NCBI GenBank assembly: GCA_964537925.1
Contig: CAZICV010000001.1
Coordinates: 558,001 to 622,000 of the forward strand
Origin: SLDF01 sp964537925
GTDB taxonomy: Bacteria; Bacteroidota; Bacteroidia; Chitinophagales; Saprospiraceae
DNA: 64,000 nt
Direction: 5' to 3'
Shown here: in pieces, positions 49,556 through 59,559 of the stretch
Layout: every line of letters begins with the position of its first letter
Numbering within the stretch: the first letter of the stretch is position 1
Made by a program: the position numbers and the translations under genes
Notes under the pieces: model-generated
Told to the model about the DNA's origin: nothing
The model's database searches: none
What the model saw: the letters and a program-made list of their open reading frames with translations, nothing else

Positions 49556-50473
49556 TCAGAAAGCGATCCTGTACTCCAGCCCGATCATGAAAGAACGCGT
49601 CAACCCGTCAGGCCGTACTTTCCGGTTCACCAACGGAGCACCTGCACTCAGCTCCAGCGATCCTGCGGCCGGGAAGTCATAACTAAGGAAAAAGTTGCCG
49701 TTGACAGTCAACCCGGATGACCCTTCGATACTGCGTGTTTCGCCTACTCTGCTGGTATAACTGTCTTCGCCCAGGTGGTAGATCGGAAGCACACCAGGCG
49801 TCAGTGTGAGACGGTCTGTGATCGCCAGCGGATAGGCCACCCGGAGCAGCAGATCTCCACGCCGTTTGTACCCGTTGGTAGATTGGAATTCGGACAGTTT
49901 TTCATCCGTCGGGTAGACGGTACTCAGAAAGGTATTGCTGTTCTGTGCGACCGGCTGCTGCAGCACCAGTCCCAGGTGGAAGTTTTTGATGATATACCCG
50001 GCGGCCAGCAACAGGTCAGTGGTGCCGAGACTGGACTGGTAGTCCATCGGGAGAGGCCTACCGTTGGCCATGCGGTTGCCGTCGCTCAGCGGCACTTTCA
50101 CTCCTGCCGAAAAGAAGGCATCGGCAAGTCCTTTGTAAGTGATCATGGCAAATATGTCGGAAAGCCCCGAGACCTGTGCCACACTACCGGACTGCGACAT
50201 CCAGGTGAGCCTTAGATCCAGGTCAAGTGAAGTATCCAGGCGACGACCATAACCTATCTCGGCTGTACGGATACGGATATCGTGGTCCGCACTTCCAAAA
50301 GCGGACGCCACCCGCACCCTGTTAGGTTTCTGGTCCTTCTGCCATTCCCGGACCGTAGCAGGCCGCAGGGGTGCGACCGTACAAGCTCCTGCATCGCTGC
50401 AACCCTGCCCGGCAGAGCGGTATGCAGGAGTCAGCAGAAGGATCAACCCGGCAATTCTGTACAAATATTTCAT
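49556..50473 (-). CDS. DUF5777-like outer-membrane beta-barrel protein
   Basis: A 305-residue barrel. The start at 50473 (MKYLYRIAGLILLLTPAYRSAGQ) gives a good signal peptide; a longer in-frame start adds unrelated residues. Alternating strands (VRVASAFGSADHDIRIRTAEIGYGRRLDTSLDLDLRLTW, DIFAMITYKGLADAFFSAGVKVPLSDG, LLAAGYIIKNFHLGLVLQQPV) and a terminal strand SFMIGLEYRIAF with C-terminal Phe support an outer-membrane barrel. Match to DUF5777 is from memory of the pattern and is uncertain. It starts about 100 bases after the PNGase-like gene on the same strand. Its function is unknown. Confidence 0.72.
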   Translation of the reverse strand: MKYLYRIAGLILLLTPAYRSAGQGCSDAGACTVAPLRPATVREWQKDQKPNRVRVASAFGSADHDIRIRTAEIGYGRRLDTSLDLDLRLTWMSQSGSVAQVSGLSDIFAMITYKGLADAFFSAGVKVPLSDGNRMANGRPLPMDYQSSLGTTDLLLAAGYIIKNFHLGLVLQQPVAQNSNTFLSTVYPTDEKLSEFQSTNGYKRRGDLLLRVAYPLAITDRLTLTPGVLPIYHLGEDSYTSRVGETRSIEGSSGLTVNGNFFLSYDFPAAGSLELSAGAPLVNRKVRPDGLTRSFMIGLEYRIAF

Positions 50474-50572
50474 CTCAAGCACATTAATAGGTTTGTTTCC
50501 AGATACTATTCGGACAGCTGCTAAAATAACAAAGAATCGCCAGCGACTGCTTCCAACTGCCGGCAAGCCTGA

Positions 50573-52618
50573 CTACCGGTCCGTCTGAACGCGTACCGTC
50601 TCGCGAAACCCTGCGCCGTATACTTTCAAGAGGTAAATACCCCCGGGCAAGCCTTCAGGCAGGAGTACAGTGGCCGAACGCTGGCCGCCGGGATAGACAG
50701 CACTAAGTGTTCTGCCCATCAGGTCCAGCAAGTGTACCTCATCGATATCCCTGTCAGAGCTGATATGCACCTGGCCTGAGGCCGGATTGGGGAAGACAGT
50801 GATCCCGCTGCTGTTCACCCCGGAACGATCTATGGACGAAGTACCCGTACAAGAAGGCTTGTCCGGCTCTTCTTCCAGGCTGTATCCGACGGTAAACTCA
50901 TACTGGTAGTAACTGCCGAAATCCCGCGGCAGGGTGATGAACGGCACAAAACCGGAGCCCAGCCTGCGCTGAAACTCCACGATCCCGTTGCCCTGACCCG
51001 TTGGCCAGTCGGAAAGTCCCAATCCCCCGGCGTCACGGATCTCGAACCTGTAACAGCCGGGAGCCAGCTGCAGAGTATCCCTGTATGCGCCGAACGCCGT
51101 CGCCGGGCGACGGTGGATCAATGTATCGCCCTGGTCCGTGCTCAGGCTGTAGACGAAGTCCGCCGGGCGGCTGTTGGCCCTCATTTCCAGCACAAACTGA
51201 TCGCGTACGACGGGTGGCAGCACAAAGCCTACTTCACGGCGATCATTGGCAGGATCTTCGTCCGTCACTCCGTTGACCGATACGATCTCTGCAAAAAAGC
51301 GCGGCCCGGCAGGATCGACTCCCTGCCAGGGCAGCAAAGGCAGGGATATATCGGCAGAGAGGCCGGCGGGCAGATTCCCCTCCCAGGTGTAAGTACAGGA
51401 AGAGCCCCCGGCTACGCCGTAGTGTATCACTACTTCACGGATGAGGTCTGTCGCTTCATTCCTGATGCGGATACGCGGCTGACCGCAGATGGGATTGAAC
51501 CGCTTGTAGGTCTCTTCTTCATTGGGAGCGAGCACAGCCTCCACCGCTGCATCCAAGCGCCGCTGATACGGCCCGTAGTAGATGATCTGGGCAGCCATAT
51601 AGTATGATGGAGCTTGTGGGCCGGACCATGTATAAGCTTCCAGGTCAAGGTCATAGGTCTGCAGAGCGCCCGGGCGCAATACATCATCCAGGCCCAGGTG
51701 ATGGACAGGCACCATTTCTCCGGGGCACCAGTTGGCCCGGTTATATACCCAGGTGCCTCCCTGGGGAAATGTAGCGTTCATACCACAATCATCTTTCCAT
51801 ATAACGCCGGATGCCGCAGTTGCACCGTCTACCCGCCAGGTATAGGATCGGGGACAGAATTCGGCACATACGACATCGTTGTCAAATCCGTGGCCGGTCG
51901 GCACAAAACGGATCGCCGCAGTCTCCGCACCTGCGGGAGTCAGCCTGGTGACCGGTGGGGTTAGTATATCATTGAATTCCGCGGCAGTATGGTATGTCTG
52001 TCCCCAGTAGAAAAGCTGGCTGGCCCCGACAACCTGGCGCAGCGGCCTGCCCTCTATGAAGAGGAAATCAAGCGTGATCGAAAACCCGCTCGACCAGCCG
52101 TCGTAAAAGGCACGCACCGTCGTCTGTTGCTCAAGCAACGGCAGAAGATCCGTGATATCCAGTTCGAATGTACGTGTCCAGTTGTTGTCGTACCCGTTGC
52201 TGCCTGTGCGCATATATCCGCCGTAGGGCGTGATCAGCCGCCCCAGGTGTATCCACACATCTTCACGTGTCACTTCCCAGATGGTATCCTGCACGCCTCC
52301 TTCCAGGGTATCGATACGCAGGATACTGCTGTCTACAGGCAGATTAGGTTTCAGAAAGTCCAGTTGTACCGTATAGTCCCAGTCCGAGCATCCTCCCGTG
52401 GCACAACCCAGGGTTGCGACCAGCACCACTTTTTTGTAGGACCGGTCCGGATCAGGCAGTTCGACCTCCTCATCATAGGGACCGTGCCAGGTCATATCCA
52501 CGCGGTCGTGGGAGCGGACACGAAGTGTATCTCCTGCAAGAAGAACGGAGGTATGAAAAAATAATGACAGCAGGATCACCAGGATGCCGCTAACAAGAAA
52601 TCGGGTAGATATATGCAT
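50573..52618 (-). CDS. PNGase F-like T9SS cargo protein
   Basis: A 681-residue secreted protein: signal peptide (MHISTRFLVSGILVILLSLFFHTSVLLAG), then the two beta-jellyroll domains of the peptide-N-glycosidase F family (KKVVLVATLGCATGGCSDWDYTVQLDFLKP, and later RLITPYGGYMRTGSNGYDNNWTRTFELDITDLLPLLEQ and the cysteine-rich WCPGEMV region). A T9SS module follows (about 610-681, VFPNPASGQVHISSDRD and ending VRVQTDR). PNGase F removes N-glycans from glycoproteins; its Asp60/Glu206/Glu118 residues were not located with confidence, so activity is not established. T9SS export implies action at the surface or outside the cell. Confidence 0.82.
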   Translation of the reverse strand: MHISTRFLVSGILVILLSLFFHTSVLLAGDTLRVRSHDRVDMTWHGPYDEEVELPDPDRSYKKVVLVATLGCATGGCSDWDYTVQLDFLKPNLPVDSSILRIDTLEGGVQDTIWEVTREDVWIHLGRLITPYGGYMRTGSNGYDNNWTRTFELDITDLLPLLEQQTTVRAFYDGWSSGFSITLDFLFIEGRPLRQVVGASQLFYWGQTYHTAAEFNDILTPPVTRLTPAGAETAAIRFVPTGHGFDNDVVCAEFCPRSYTWRVDGATAASGVIWKDDCGMNATFPQGGTWVYNRANWCPGEMVPVHHLGLDDVLRPGALQTYDLDLEAYTWSGPQAPSYYMAAQIIYYGPYQRRLDAAVEAVLAPNEEETYKRFNPICGQPRIRIRNEATDLIREVVIHYGVAGGSSCTYTWEGNLPAGLSADISLPLLPWQGVDPAGPRFFAEIVSVNGVTDEDPANDRREVGFVLPPVVRDQFVLEMRANSRPADFVYSLSTDQGDTLIHRRPATAFGAYRDTLQLAPGCYRFEIRDAGGLGLSDWPTGQGNGIVEFQRRLGSGFVPFITLPRDFGSYYQYEFTVGYSLEEEPDKPSCTGTSSIDRSGVNSSGITVFPNPASGQVHISSDRDIDEVHLLDLMGRTLSAVYPGGQRSATVLLPEGLPGGIYLLKVYGAGFRETVRVQTDR

Positions 52619-52767
52619 GAAAAATCAATTATCCGGTATGACGACAGAAAACCGCGATGCAGCAATCCATCGGATCCTGCACTTAACCGGAAGGTGAAAG
52701 ACGACATTAAAAGTAAACAAGAATTCCTTTCCCCGGAAGGCAGAAGCCATCAATAGTCATCTGCCTC

Positions 52768-53424
52768 TCAGGGCAACGTCACCAGCACCGGCTTTCTCTT
52801 CAGGGAGACTTCCTTTTCTATATATACCGGGGGCGCTCCACGTCTTCTTATGTCCGCCTTGATGCGGTAATCACAGAAAGGGACCAGTGCGACGGCAGGC
52901 AGGACGTGCAGCACTGGCGTAATCCAGCCGGTATTGAAGTTGTGCCGGTCCACAGGGATCTCGTATATCCCGTCTTCTGTCCGGATCAACCTGGTGATCC
53001 GGATCCTCAGCGAATCACCTGCGGGAGGCCCTTCTTCCCATGCCAGCAAGAGCATGGGTTTCACCTGTTCGAGGACAAATTCATGCGATTGTTCCTTTCC
53101 GAATTCCGGCGCCAGCCAACTGCTGCCGCATAGGTCTTCTCCCCTCAACTCTACGAAAACCGCTTTCCTGCTTGAGTAAGCGAGCCTGAATCGTCCGTCA
53201 GCACCTACCCATGTCGAATCCACCTGCCGGAATGCCCCGTACTGCCACTGATGCATACGTATGATGTCGGGTGGCTGTGCATGGGAGCATTTCCCGGTCA
53301 CCGTGCCATGCACTATAGTGAGATTGGTAGTCGGGTAGCGGCCATCACACTGGAATCCGCATACCAGGCAAGCCGCTGCCAATACAAGCCACTTGAAATT
53401 TCTCAACGTGTCCATCTGATCCAT
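52768..53424 (-). CDS. hypothetical lipoprotein
   Basis: A 218-residue lipoprotein. Start at 53424 (MDQMDTLRNFKWLVLAAACLVCGFQC) or three codons later; the lipobox is CGFQC. The mature part looks beta-rich: TNLTIVHGTVTGKCSHAQPP, RMHQWQYGAFRQVDSTWVGADGRFRLAYSSRKAVFVELRG, a carboxypeptidase-regulatory-like or prealbumin-like fold (VGADGRFRLAY is a typical turn-strand). It ends in a basic stretch KRKPVLVTLP. No family assigned. The gene overlaps the one upstream (53403) by 22 bases, so the two are translationally linked. Confidence 0.65.
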   Translation of the reverse strand: MDQMDTLRNFKWLVLAAACLVCGFQCDGRYPTTNLTIVHGTVTGKCSHAQPPDIIRMHQWQYGAFRQVDSTWVGADGRFRLAYSSRKAVFVELRGEDLCGSSWLAPEFGKEQSHEFVLEQVKPMLLLAWEEGPPAGDSLRIRITRLIRTEDGIYEIPVDRHNFNTGWITPVLHVLPAVALVPFCDYRIKADIRRRGAPPVYIEKEVSLKRKPVLVTLP

Positions 53425-54152
53425 ATTGAAAATCTTGCCGCCATGTAATTCCCCCTCGCGTAAAAATCCTCCCGGAATGAAGGTATGCCTTGTAACCACA
53501 TGGCGTTGATGTCATCACTCCACTCCGGCACAGTAGCCCCGCCCGGTGTATCCGCGCAAGGCGCATGGAACCGGTAGTTTTCCCGGCGCCGGGTGAGCAG
53601 ATTCAGTTGGATACTCCCGTTCAGGATGACAGAAAACGCCCCGAGATGCATGACCTCCCAGGAAAGGTCTATACCGCCTGCATATTTATTGACCATTTCA
53701 CTGAAATCATTTTGTAGCACCTCTTCGCAGCGGCAGTACCCGGGAAACAGGCTATCAGGTTCAGGGGATGCAAACCGGGCGCATACCGTCTGCCGGTTGG
53801 CATAGCCGTACCGCCCGTACTGGACAAACAACCCGGGATATACCGGACCGGCCAGGAGACGCATACCCAGCGTCAGCTCAGCGCCACCCCTGAGCGCCTG
53901 CCTGTATGTCCTCAGATCGTCCGCGCCGCCGCCCTGTACAAAAGGTGTAAACAGGGCATACTTGGCGCCGATGTGATACTCAAATATCTTCTCCCTGCCA
54001 AACGCCAGCCGCAGTTCCGGCCCTGCGTGCCCTGAAACCCAGCTCAGCATATTCGTCTCAAGGGCATAAAAACGGCGACCTGTATCCTGGGCTGTCACAG
54101 GCATGTCGCAGAACAGGCAGCCAAGCAGGAGTACGGTAAAGAGTTTTTTCAT
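53403..54152 (-). CDS. hypothetical exported beta-barrel-like protein
   Basis: A 249-residue protein with a signal peptide (MKKLFTVLLLGCLFCDMPVTAQ); start at 54152 chosen over a longer in-frame version. The mature part reads as strands: FYALETNMLSWVSGHAGPELRLAFGREKIFEYHIGAKYALF, AELTLGMRLLAGPVYPGLFVQYGRYGY, and a final IWIRWTR. Several cysteines lie in a loop (CRCEE). DUF3575-like barrels of Bacteroidota look similar, with NMLSW / GPELRLAF as the likely start, but this is uncertain. It is translationally coupled to the lipoprotein gene behind it, so the pair may work together at the cell surface. Confidence 0.68.
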   Translation of the reverse strand: MKKLFTVLLLGCLFCDMPVTAQDTGRRFYALETNMLSWVSGHAGPELRLAFGREKIFEYHIGAKYALFTPFVQGGGADDLRTYRQALRGGAELTLGMRLLAGPVYPGLFVQYGRYGYANRQTVCARFASPEPDSLFPGYCRCEEVLQNDFSEMVNKYAGGIDLSWEVMHLGAFSVILNGSIQLNLLTRRRENYRFHAPCADTPGGATVPEWSDDINAMWLQGIPSFREDFYARGNYMAARFSIWIRWTR

Positions 54153-54205
54153 AAGCGACCTTTCTGTCGACCTAGACGGATATCCCGGTTGCGGGCATCT
54201 GCTAA

Positions 54206-55495
54206 TCAAGGCTGTTTGTATACTATTCCTTCTTTCATGACGAAACTGACCCGGGACATCAGGCTGATATCTTTAAGCGGGTCGCCGGGTACGGCGATGA
54301 TATCCGCCAGCTTGCCCGCTTCGATCGTACCTGTACGGTCGATGATGCGCAGCAGTGTGGCCGCATGCAGTGTGGCTGCACGGATGGCTTCCATCGGCGG
54401 AATGCCTGCCTCCGTCATATACTCAAACTCCCGGCCATTGCGCCCGTGTGCAAATACACCTGCATCCGTACCGAAGGCGATCTTCACGCCTGCCCGGTAA
54501 GCTTTGCCGAAAGTAGCCTGTATCACCGGTCCTACAGCAAGTGCCTTGGGAACCACCACTTTGGGGTAGTAGCCCATGATACGAGCAGAGTCCGCCACAG
54601 AACGGCCTGCTGTGATGGTCGGCACGAGATAAGTGCCTTTCTCTTTCATCAGGGCGATGCCTTCATCATCCATATAGCTGCCATGCTCGATCGAATGCAC
54701 CCCGGCGCGGATGGCCCGCTTGATCCCTTCTGTCCCGTGTGCATGTGCCGCTACCGTCATACCATAGTCTTCGGCAGTTGTCACGATAGCGCGCAACTCC
54801 TCGTCTGTAAACTGGGGATTGGAACCATTTTTCGCCAGGCTGAGTACCCCGCCGGTAGCTGTGACCTTGATCAGGTCTGCACCATCCTTATATCGCTGCC
54901 TGACAGCCTGCCGGCCTTCTTCAGGTCCGTTGATCACTCCTTCAAACGGACCCGGATCTCCCATGAGGTCACGCCGGTAGCCATTGGTCGGGTCTGCATG
55001 CCCGCCGGTAGTGGCGATGGACTTGCCGCTGGTCAGTATCCGCGGCCCCCGGATCTTCCCGGCCTCAACTGCATTGCGCAGGGATATATTCACACCACTG
55101 CCGCCTAGATCACGGACGGTAGTGAAGCCGCTCATCAGCGTGATCTCCGCGAATCCGACCGACTGAAAGGCATAGTCTGCCGGGTTGAGCACAAACCTGT
55201 CCATATAGGCGTCCTTGCGTGTCTCTGTCTCGATATGGACATGACAGTCGATCAAGCCCGGCATGACCGTATGGCTGCGCAGATCCAGTACCCGGTCTCC
55301 CGACGATGGTTTCGTATAGCCGGACTGTATAGCTGCTATCTGCTGCCCCTCAATCACCAGGGTACGTTCTCTGAGAGGCGTGTCCGCGCGTCCGTCGATC
55401 AGTGTGCCGCAGTGGATCAGTATACGCTGTGCAGGCAAGGATGACAGGCAGGCAAGAAAGAGCAGCCCTGTATACAATAGTATCTGAATTTTCAT
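54206..55495 (-). CDS. exported amidohydrolase (imidazolonepropionase/prolidase-like)
   Basis: A 430-residue protein with a signal peptide (MKIQILLYTGLLFLACLSSLPAQ; start at 55495 chosen accordingly). Binuclear-metal amidohydrolase motifs: VMPGLIDCHVHIETE (HxH), DLIKVTATGG (a Lys), AAHAHGTEGIKRAIRAGVHSIEHGSYMDD (both His) and KIAFGTDAGVFAHGRNGREFEYM (Asp), so the site looks complete. C-terminal IEAGKLADIIAVPGDPLKDI is the metal-dependent-hydrolase beta domain. Resembles Xaa-Pro dipeptidase-like/imidazolonepropionase-related proteins of the Bacteroidota periplasm. Substrate probably a small peptide or cyclic amide. It lies next to and diverges from the T9SS cargo gene at 55644. Confidence 0.92.
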   Translation of the reverse strand: MKIQILLYTGLLFLACLSSLPAQRILIHCGTLIDGRADTPLRERTLVIEGQQIAAIQSGYTKPSSGDRVLDLRSHTVMPGLIDCHVHIETETRKDAYMDRFVLNPADYAFQSVGFAEITLMSGFTTVRDLGGSGVNISLRNAVEAGKIRGPRILTSGKSIATTGGHADPTNGYRRDLMGDPGPFEGVINGPEEGRQAVRQRYKDGADLIKVTATGGVLSLAKNGSNPQFTDEELRAIVTTAEDYGMTVAAHAHGTEGIKRAIRAGVHSIEHGSYMDDEGIALMKEKGTYLVPTITAGRSVADSARIMGYYPKVVVPKALAVGPVIQATFGKAYRAGVKIAFGTDAGVFAHGRNGREFEYMTEAGIPPMEAIRAATLHAATLLRIIDRTGTIEAGKLADIIAVPGDPLKDISLMSRVSFVMKEGIVYKQP

Positions 55496-55643
55496 TGGCC
55501 GGGTTTCATTGGGATTGTCAAGATACTGCATTCGACGCGGAGTTGTGTGCGATATCACCCGCACAGTATGCAAGTCGCGGGCGAAGGCCAACCTGCTGCT
55601 GGGTGGGTGCGTATCTCAATAGAGAGAAACACTTGTTCTGTCT

Positions 55644-56690
55644 ATGCTTCGAAGCTTCAGTTTCTATATCACGTTCTTTCTTGCCGGCACATCCGTCATC
55701 GGTGCACAAGACCTCTACGTAGAAATACACATCGACGGGATCCCTTATGTATGCCCTGGCGGTACAGTGACATGTACAGCCTTCGTGCCTGACCAGCCCG
55801 ATCAGGAAACCTTCCGGTTTGCCTGGAGCACCGGCGATACTACTGCAAAAGTCCTGCTGCCGGAACCCGGCCCATACAGCGTGACCGTCACAGATGATAA
55901 GGGGAATAGCGGGTCCAGTTCCTTTGAACTCCTGGGCGGAGAGTTTCCTCAGCCTGCGATCGATCTGACCGATACCCGTTTCTGTGCTGGCGACGAAGAC
56001 GGTCTCATCCAACTCCTGTCCGCCAGGTACGAGGTCATACAGCTGGAGTTTATCCCCCCATTAGAGACGCTGCAGCACGGCGACAGCCTTGCCCTCCATA
56101 TTGAATTACAACTCCGGGGTTCGGCATGTGCCGGAGAAATGATTATCGGAGGACTGCATTTCTACAATGAGATGCCCGTACCCGTGATCGACGGACCTGC
56201 AGAAGTGTACGCCCGGGAGCCGGTTATATACAGCGTGGCTGAAAAGTCACCCGATCACCGGTACAACTGGAGAATCGAGGGCGGCAGTATAGACTGGACA
56301 GCACATGGGCAAGTACAGGTAACCTGGTCCGATACAGAGTATGAACACAGCCTCTGTGTCTATAGCGAGTTGATCGGCCATAGCTGCCTGTCAGAAACGA
56401 CCTGCATCGAGCCTGGCCTCATCTCCTCTGCAAAGGATATATCACACGGTGAGGTGGCCATCCCGCTTCCCAACCCGGCTTCTGACCGGCTTATCCTGCC
56501 AGGAATACCGGCAGGCACAAGCCTGTTGTTTGCTGATTGCCGGGGATATGTCGTATACAAGCGCGATTTTCACACAGATACGGACAGTGTAGAAGTAGAT
56601 TGTTCCAGCTGGCCCGTCGGTGTATACCTCTACCGGGTCGGGCAGAGCTCCGGAAGCTCTGCCTGCGGAGTGATACTGGTACAACGATAG
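55644..56690 (+). CDS. hypothetical T9SS cargo protein with PKD-like region
   Basis: A 348-residue exported protein. Signal peptide MLRSFSFYITFFLAGTSVIGAQ. An Ig/PKD-like sandwich (about 25-105, VCPGGTVTCTAFVPDQ, FRFAWSTGDTTAKVLLPEPGPYSVTVTDDKG, where F-x-W-S-T-G-D and Y-x-V-T-V-T-D are typical). A second sandwich (about 180-255) contains RYNWRIEGGSI. The C-terminal T9SS sorting domain follows (about 265-348, VAIPLPNPASDRLILPG, ending CGVILVQR). No catalytic motif visible; a structural or adhesive surface protein is likely. No clear partner. Confidence 0.78.
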   Translation: MLRSFSFYITFFLAGTSVIGAQDLYVEIHIDGIPYVCPGGTVTCTAFVPDQPDQETFRFAWSTGDTTAKVLLPEPGPYSVTVTDDKGNSGSSSFELLGGEFPQPAIDLTDTRFCAGDEDGLIQLLSARYEVIQLEFIPPLETLQHGDSLALHIELQLRGSACAGEMIIGGLHFYNEMPVPVIDGPAEVYAREPVIYSVAEKSPDHRYNWRIEGGSIDWTAHGQVQVTWSDTEYEHSLCVYSELIGHSCLSETTCIEPGLISSAKDISHGEVAIPLPNPASDRLILPGIPAGTSLLFADCRGYVVYKRDFHTDTDSVEVDCSSWPVGVYLYRVGQSSGSSACGVILVQR

Positions 56691-56810
56691 CCTCTGCGGG
56701 TCCATCATTAGGAAATATGGAGAAATACCCGTATCTTAATAAGATAGGCAGTACCGAACATTGACCAGGATTCCGGGGTCTCTATGGTCGTACTTCAGCT
56801 ACCGTCACTA

Positions 56811-59423
56811 CTACAACCTCGCCAGGCTCTCCCTGATCGCCTGTATACGCGCCAATGCATCGGCCTGTTTCCTGCGCTCGGTCTCGACGATCTCAGGCTT
56901 GGCGTTCTGCACAAATCGCTCATTTCCGAGTTTGGCGTCCACAGAGCGGAGAAAACCTTCTGTGTATTCCAGTTCGGCGACTAGCTTTTCGCGTTCCGCC
57001 GCCGCGTCGACCTGCTCTTCGAGCAGTACCGTGACTTCATCGGAACGGACCATAAAGGTCAGGCCATTGGCAGTTGTGTCCGGGTTGATCGTGATCTCCC
57101 CAAGATTGCCCAGCTTCACCAGGATCGGGTGCAGGTCTGCGTAGAGACCGGGACGCTGTGTGCGGATAGCGATATGAAGTATTTCCTTGGGCGAGATCTG
57201 TTTCTGGTTGCGTATGTTACGCACCTGCCCGATCAGCTCAAGGCCATGTTCCATATCGGTGATACGGTCCTGGTTGGCTTCTCCCGGCCGGGGATAGGAC
57301 GCCAGGCAGATGCTCTGTTTATCTCTGTCGCCCAGATGCTGCCATAGCTCCTCCGTGATGAAGGGCATAAAAGGATGCAGCAGCTCCAGCAAAGCGCCAA
57401 ACAGCGCCGTGGATTCGGCTAGTGTGGCACGGTCGACCGGCTGGCCGAAAGGCGGTTTGATCATCTCCAGGTACCAGGCGCAGTAATCGTTCCAGATGAG
57501 CTTGTAGAGCGTCATCAGTGCATCCGAAAGGCGGAACTGGTCAAACTGCTGGTGCAGTTCCGCCGTCACGACAGCCAGCCTGGACCTGAACCACTCACCG
57601 GCCAACCTGCTTTCATCAGGCTGGGGTATATGATCGGCTACTTCCCAGCCCTGGATCAGGCGGAACGCATTCCAGATCTTATTGCAGAAGTTGCGGCCCT
57701 GCTCCACTTGTGTGATGTCGAACAGGATATCGTTGCCGGCAGGTGCGGAAAGCAACATGCCCATACGTACGGCGTCTGCGCCGTACTGGTCGATCAGCTC
57801 CAGCGGATCGGGTGAGTTGCCCAGGGACTTGGACATCTTGCGGCCCTGCTTGTCGCGGACGATACCGTGCAGGTAAACATCGCGGAAAGGCGCCTGCCCG
57901 CGAAACTCGAATCCGGCCATGATCATACGTGCTACCCAGAAGAAGAGGATCTCAGGAGCCGTGACCAGTACATTGGTCGGGTAATAGTAGTTGATCTCTT
58001 CATTGCCGGGATCTTTCAGCCCGTCAAAGACGGTGATCGGCCAGAGCCAGGACGAGAACCAGGTATCGACCACATCTTCTTCCTGGCGAAGCCCCGTATC
58101 CGGGAGCCCCTGCTCACGAAACAGTTGGGCCGCCTCCTGCTCCGTCCTGCAGACAACCACATCGCCCTGCTCATTGTACCAGGCCGGTATCCGCTGTCCC
58201 CACCAGAGCTGACGCGAGATGCACCAGTCCTTTACATTTTCCATCCAGTGCCGGTAGGTATTGACAAACTTGTCCGGGTGAATGCGTACATCGCCGTTGA
58301 GTACAGCATCCAGGGCCGGCCCGGCCAGTTCCTTCATCCTGCAGAACCACTGCAGCGAGAGCCGTGGCTCTATCACCGCATCCGTGCGCTCTGAGTAACC
58401 GACCTTGTTGCGGATATCCTCGACCTTGACCAGGTAGCCAGCCTCCTCGAGGTCCTGCACGATCTGCTTGCGGCAGGCAAACCGGTCCATGCCGACATAG
58501 CGGCCGGCGGCTTCGCTGATGGTACCGTCTTCCCGGAGTATATCGATAATTTCGAGTCCATGTTTGAGGCCCAGCTCATAGTCGTTGGGGTCATGTGCCG
58601 GGGTCACTTTGAGACAGCCCGTACCAAACTCAGGGTCTACATATTCGTCGCTGATCACGGGTATCGCACGGTCTGTGAACGGCACGATGGCCTTCAGCCC
58701 GGCAAGCGACTTATACCGCGGGTCATCCGGGTGTACACAAATACCCGTATCCGCCAGGATCGTCTCTGGCCTGGTGGTCGCGATCGTGATATAGCTATCC
58801 GTACCGGCTATGGGATAGCGCACGTGATAGAGTCTTGAATTGACCTCCTTGTAGATCACTTCTTCATCGGAGACGGCTGTACGCCCCTGCGGATCCCAGT
58901 TGACCATCCTGCTGCCCCGGTAGATGAGTCCGCGACGATGCAGGTGAAGAAAGGTATCGATGACTGCTTCGGAGAGATCCGGCTCCATTGTAAAGCGCGT
59001 ACGCGACCAGTCTACGGAGGCGCCCAGCTTCTTCAGCTGCTCCAGGATGATCCCTCCGTATTTCTCCTTCCATTCCCAGGCGTGCTCAAGAAAAGCTTCG
59101 CGCCCGATCCCGCTCTTGGTCATACCCTTTTCGCGCAGCATAGCCACCACTTTGGCCTCCGTCGCGATGGAAGCATGATCCGTACCCGGCACCCAGCAGG
59201 CATTCTTGCCTTCCATACGCGCCTTACGCACCAGCACATCCTGTATCGTATTGTTGAGCATATGGCCCATGTGCAGGATACCGGTCACATTGGGCGGAGG
59301 TATCACTACGGTATAGGGCTGCCTGTCATCCGGCGACGAGCGGAACAGGTCGCGTTCCAGCCAGGATTGATACCATCTTTGCTCTATCTCTTGCGGTTGA
59401 TACCGGGTTGCCAACTCCATCAT
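56811..59423 (-). CDS. valS: valyl-tRNA synthetase
   Basis: An 870-residue class Ia synthetase that charges tRNA-Val. Signature HIGH-type motif as ILHMGHMLNN (about residue 50), the editing CP1 domain (about 190-350: TRPETILADTGICVHPDD with the conserved TRPET), GRKMSKSLGNSPDPLELIDQYGADAVRMGML with the KMSKS motif (about 530), and a C-terminal coiled-coil domain (EEQVDAAAEREKLVAELEYTEGFLRSVDAKLGNERFV), the tRNA-binding arm typical of bacterial ValRS. Length is normal. Divergent from hemH, 136 bases between their start codons. Confidence 0.98.
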   Translation of the reverse strand: MMELATRYQPQEIEQRWYQSWLERDLFRSSPDDRQPYTVVIPPPNVTGILHMGHMLNNTIQDVLVRKARMEGKNACWVPGTDHASIATEAKVVAMLREKGMTKSGIGREAFLEHAWEWKEKYGGIILEQLKKLGASVDWSRTRFTMEPDLSEAVIDTFLHLHRRGLIYRGSRMVNWDPQGRTAVSDEEVIYKEVNSRLYHVRYPIAGTDSYITIATTRPETILADTGICVHPDDPRYKSLAGLKAIVPFTDRAIPVISDEYVDPEFGTGCLKVTPAHDPNDYELGLKHGLEIIDILREDGTISEAAGRYVGMDRFACRKQIVQDLEEAGYLVKVEDIRNKVGYSERTDAVIEPRLSLQWFCRMKELAGPALDAVLNGDVRIHPDKFVNTYRHWMENVKDWCISRQLWWGQRIPAWYNEQGDVVVCRTEQEAAQLFREQGLPDTGLRQEEDVVDTWFSSWLWPITVFDGLKDPGNEEINYYYPTNVLVTAPEILFFWVARMIMAGFEFRGQAPFRDVYLHGIVRDKQGRKMSKSLGNSPDPLELIDQYGADAVRMGMLLSAPAGNDILFDITQVEQGRNFCNKIWNAFRLIQGWEVADHIPQPDESRLAGEWFRSRLAVVTAELHQQFDQFRLSDALMTLYKLIWNDYCAWYLEMIKPPFGQPVDRATLAESTALFGALLELLHPFMPFITEELWQHLGDRDKQSICLASYPRPGEANQDRITDMEHGLELIGQVRNIRNQKQISPKEILHIAIRTQRPGLYADLHPILVKLGNLGEITINPDTTANGLTFMVRSDEVTVLLEEQVDAAAEREKLVAELEYTEGFLRSVDAKLGNERFVQNAKPEIVETERRKQADALARIQAIRESLARL

Positions 59424-59559
59424 GTCGAATTTGAAGCTGCAAAATTAGGCAATATTTCACAGCTTGTCACGCTGCCGGATGACCCGGAAGTCCCCCCTCG
59501 GGCTAAACCTCGTATATTGCAGTGCGTTATCCAGCTATCACAACAGCCAGGCAAAAATC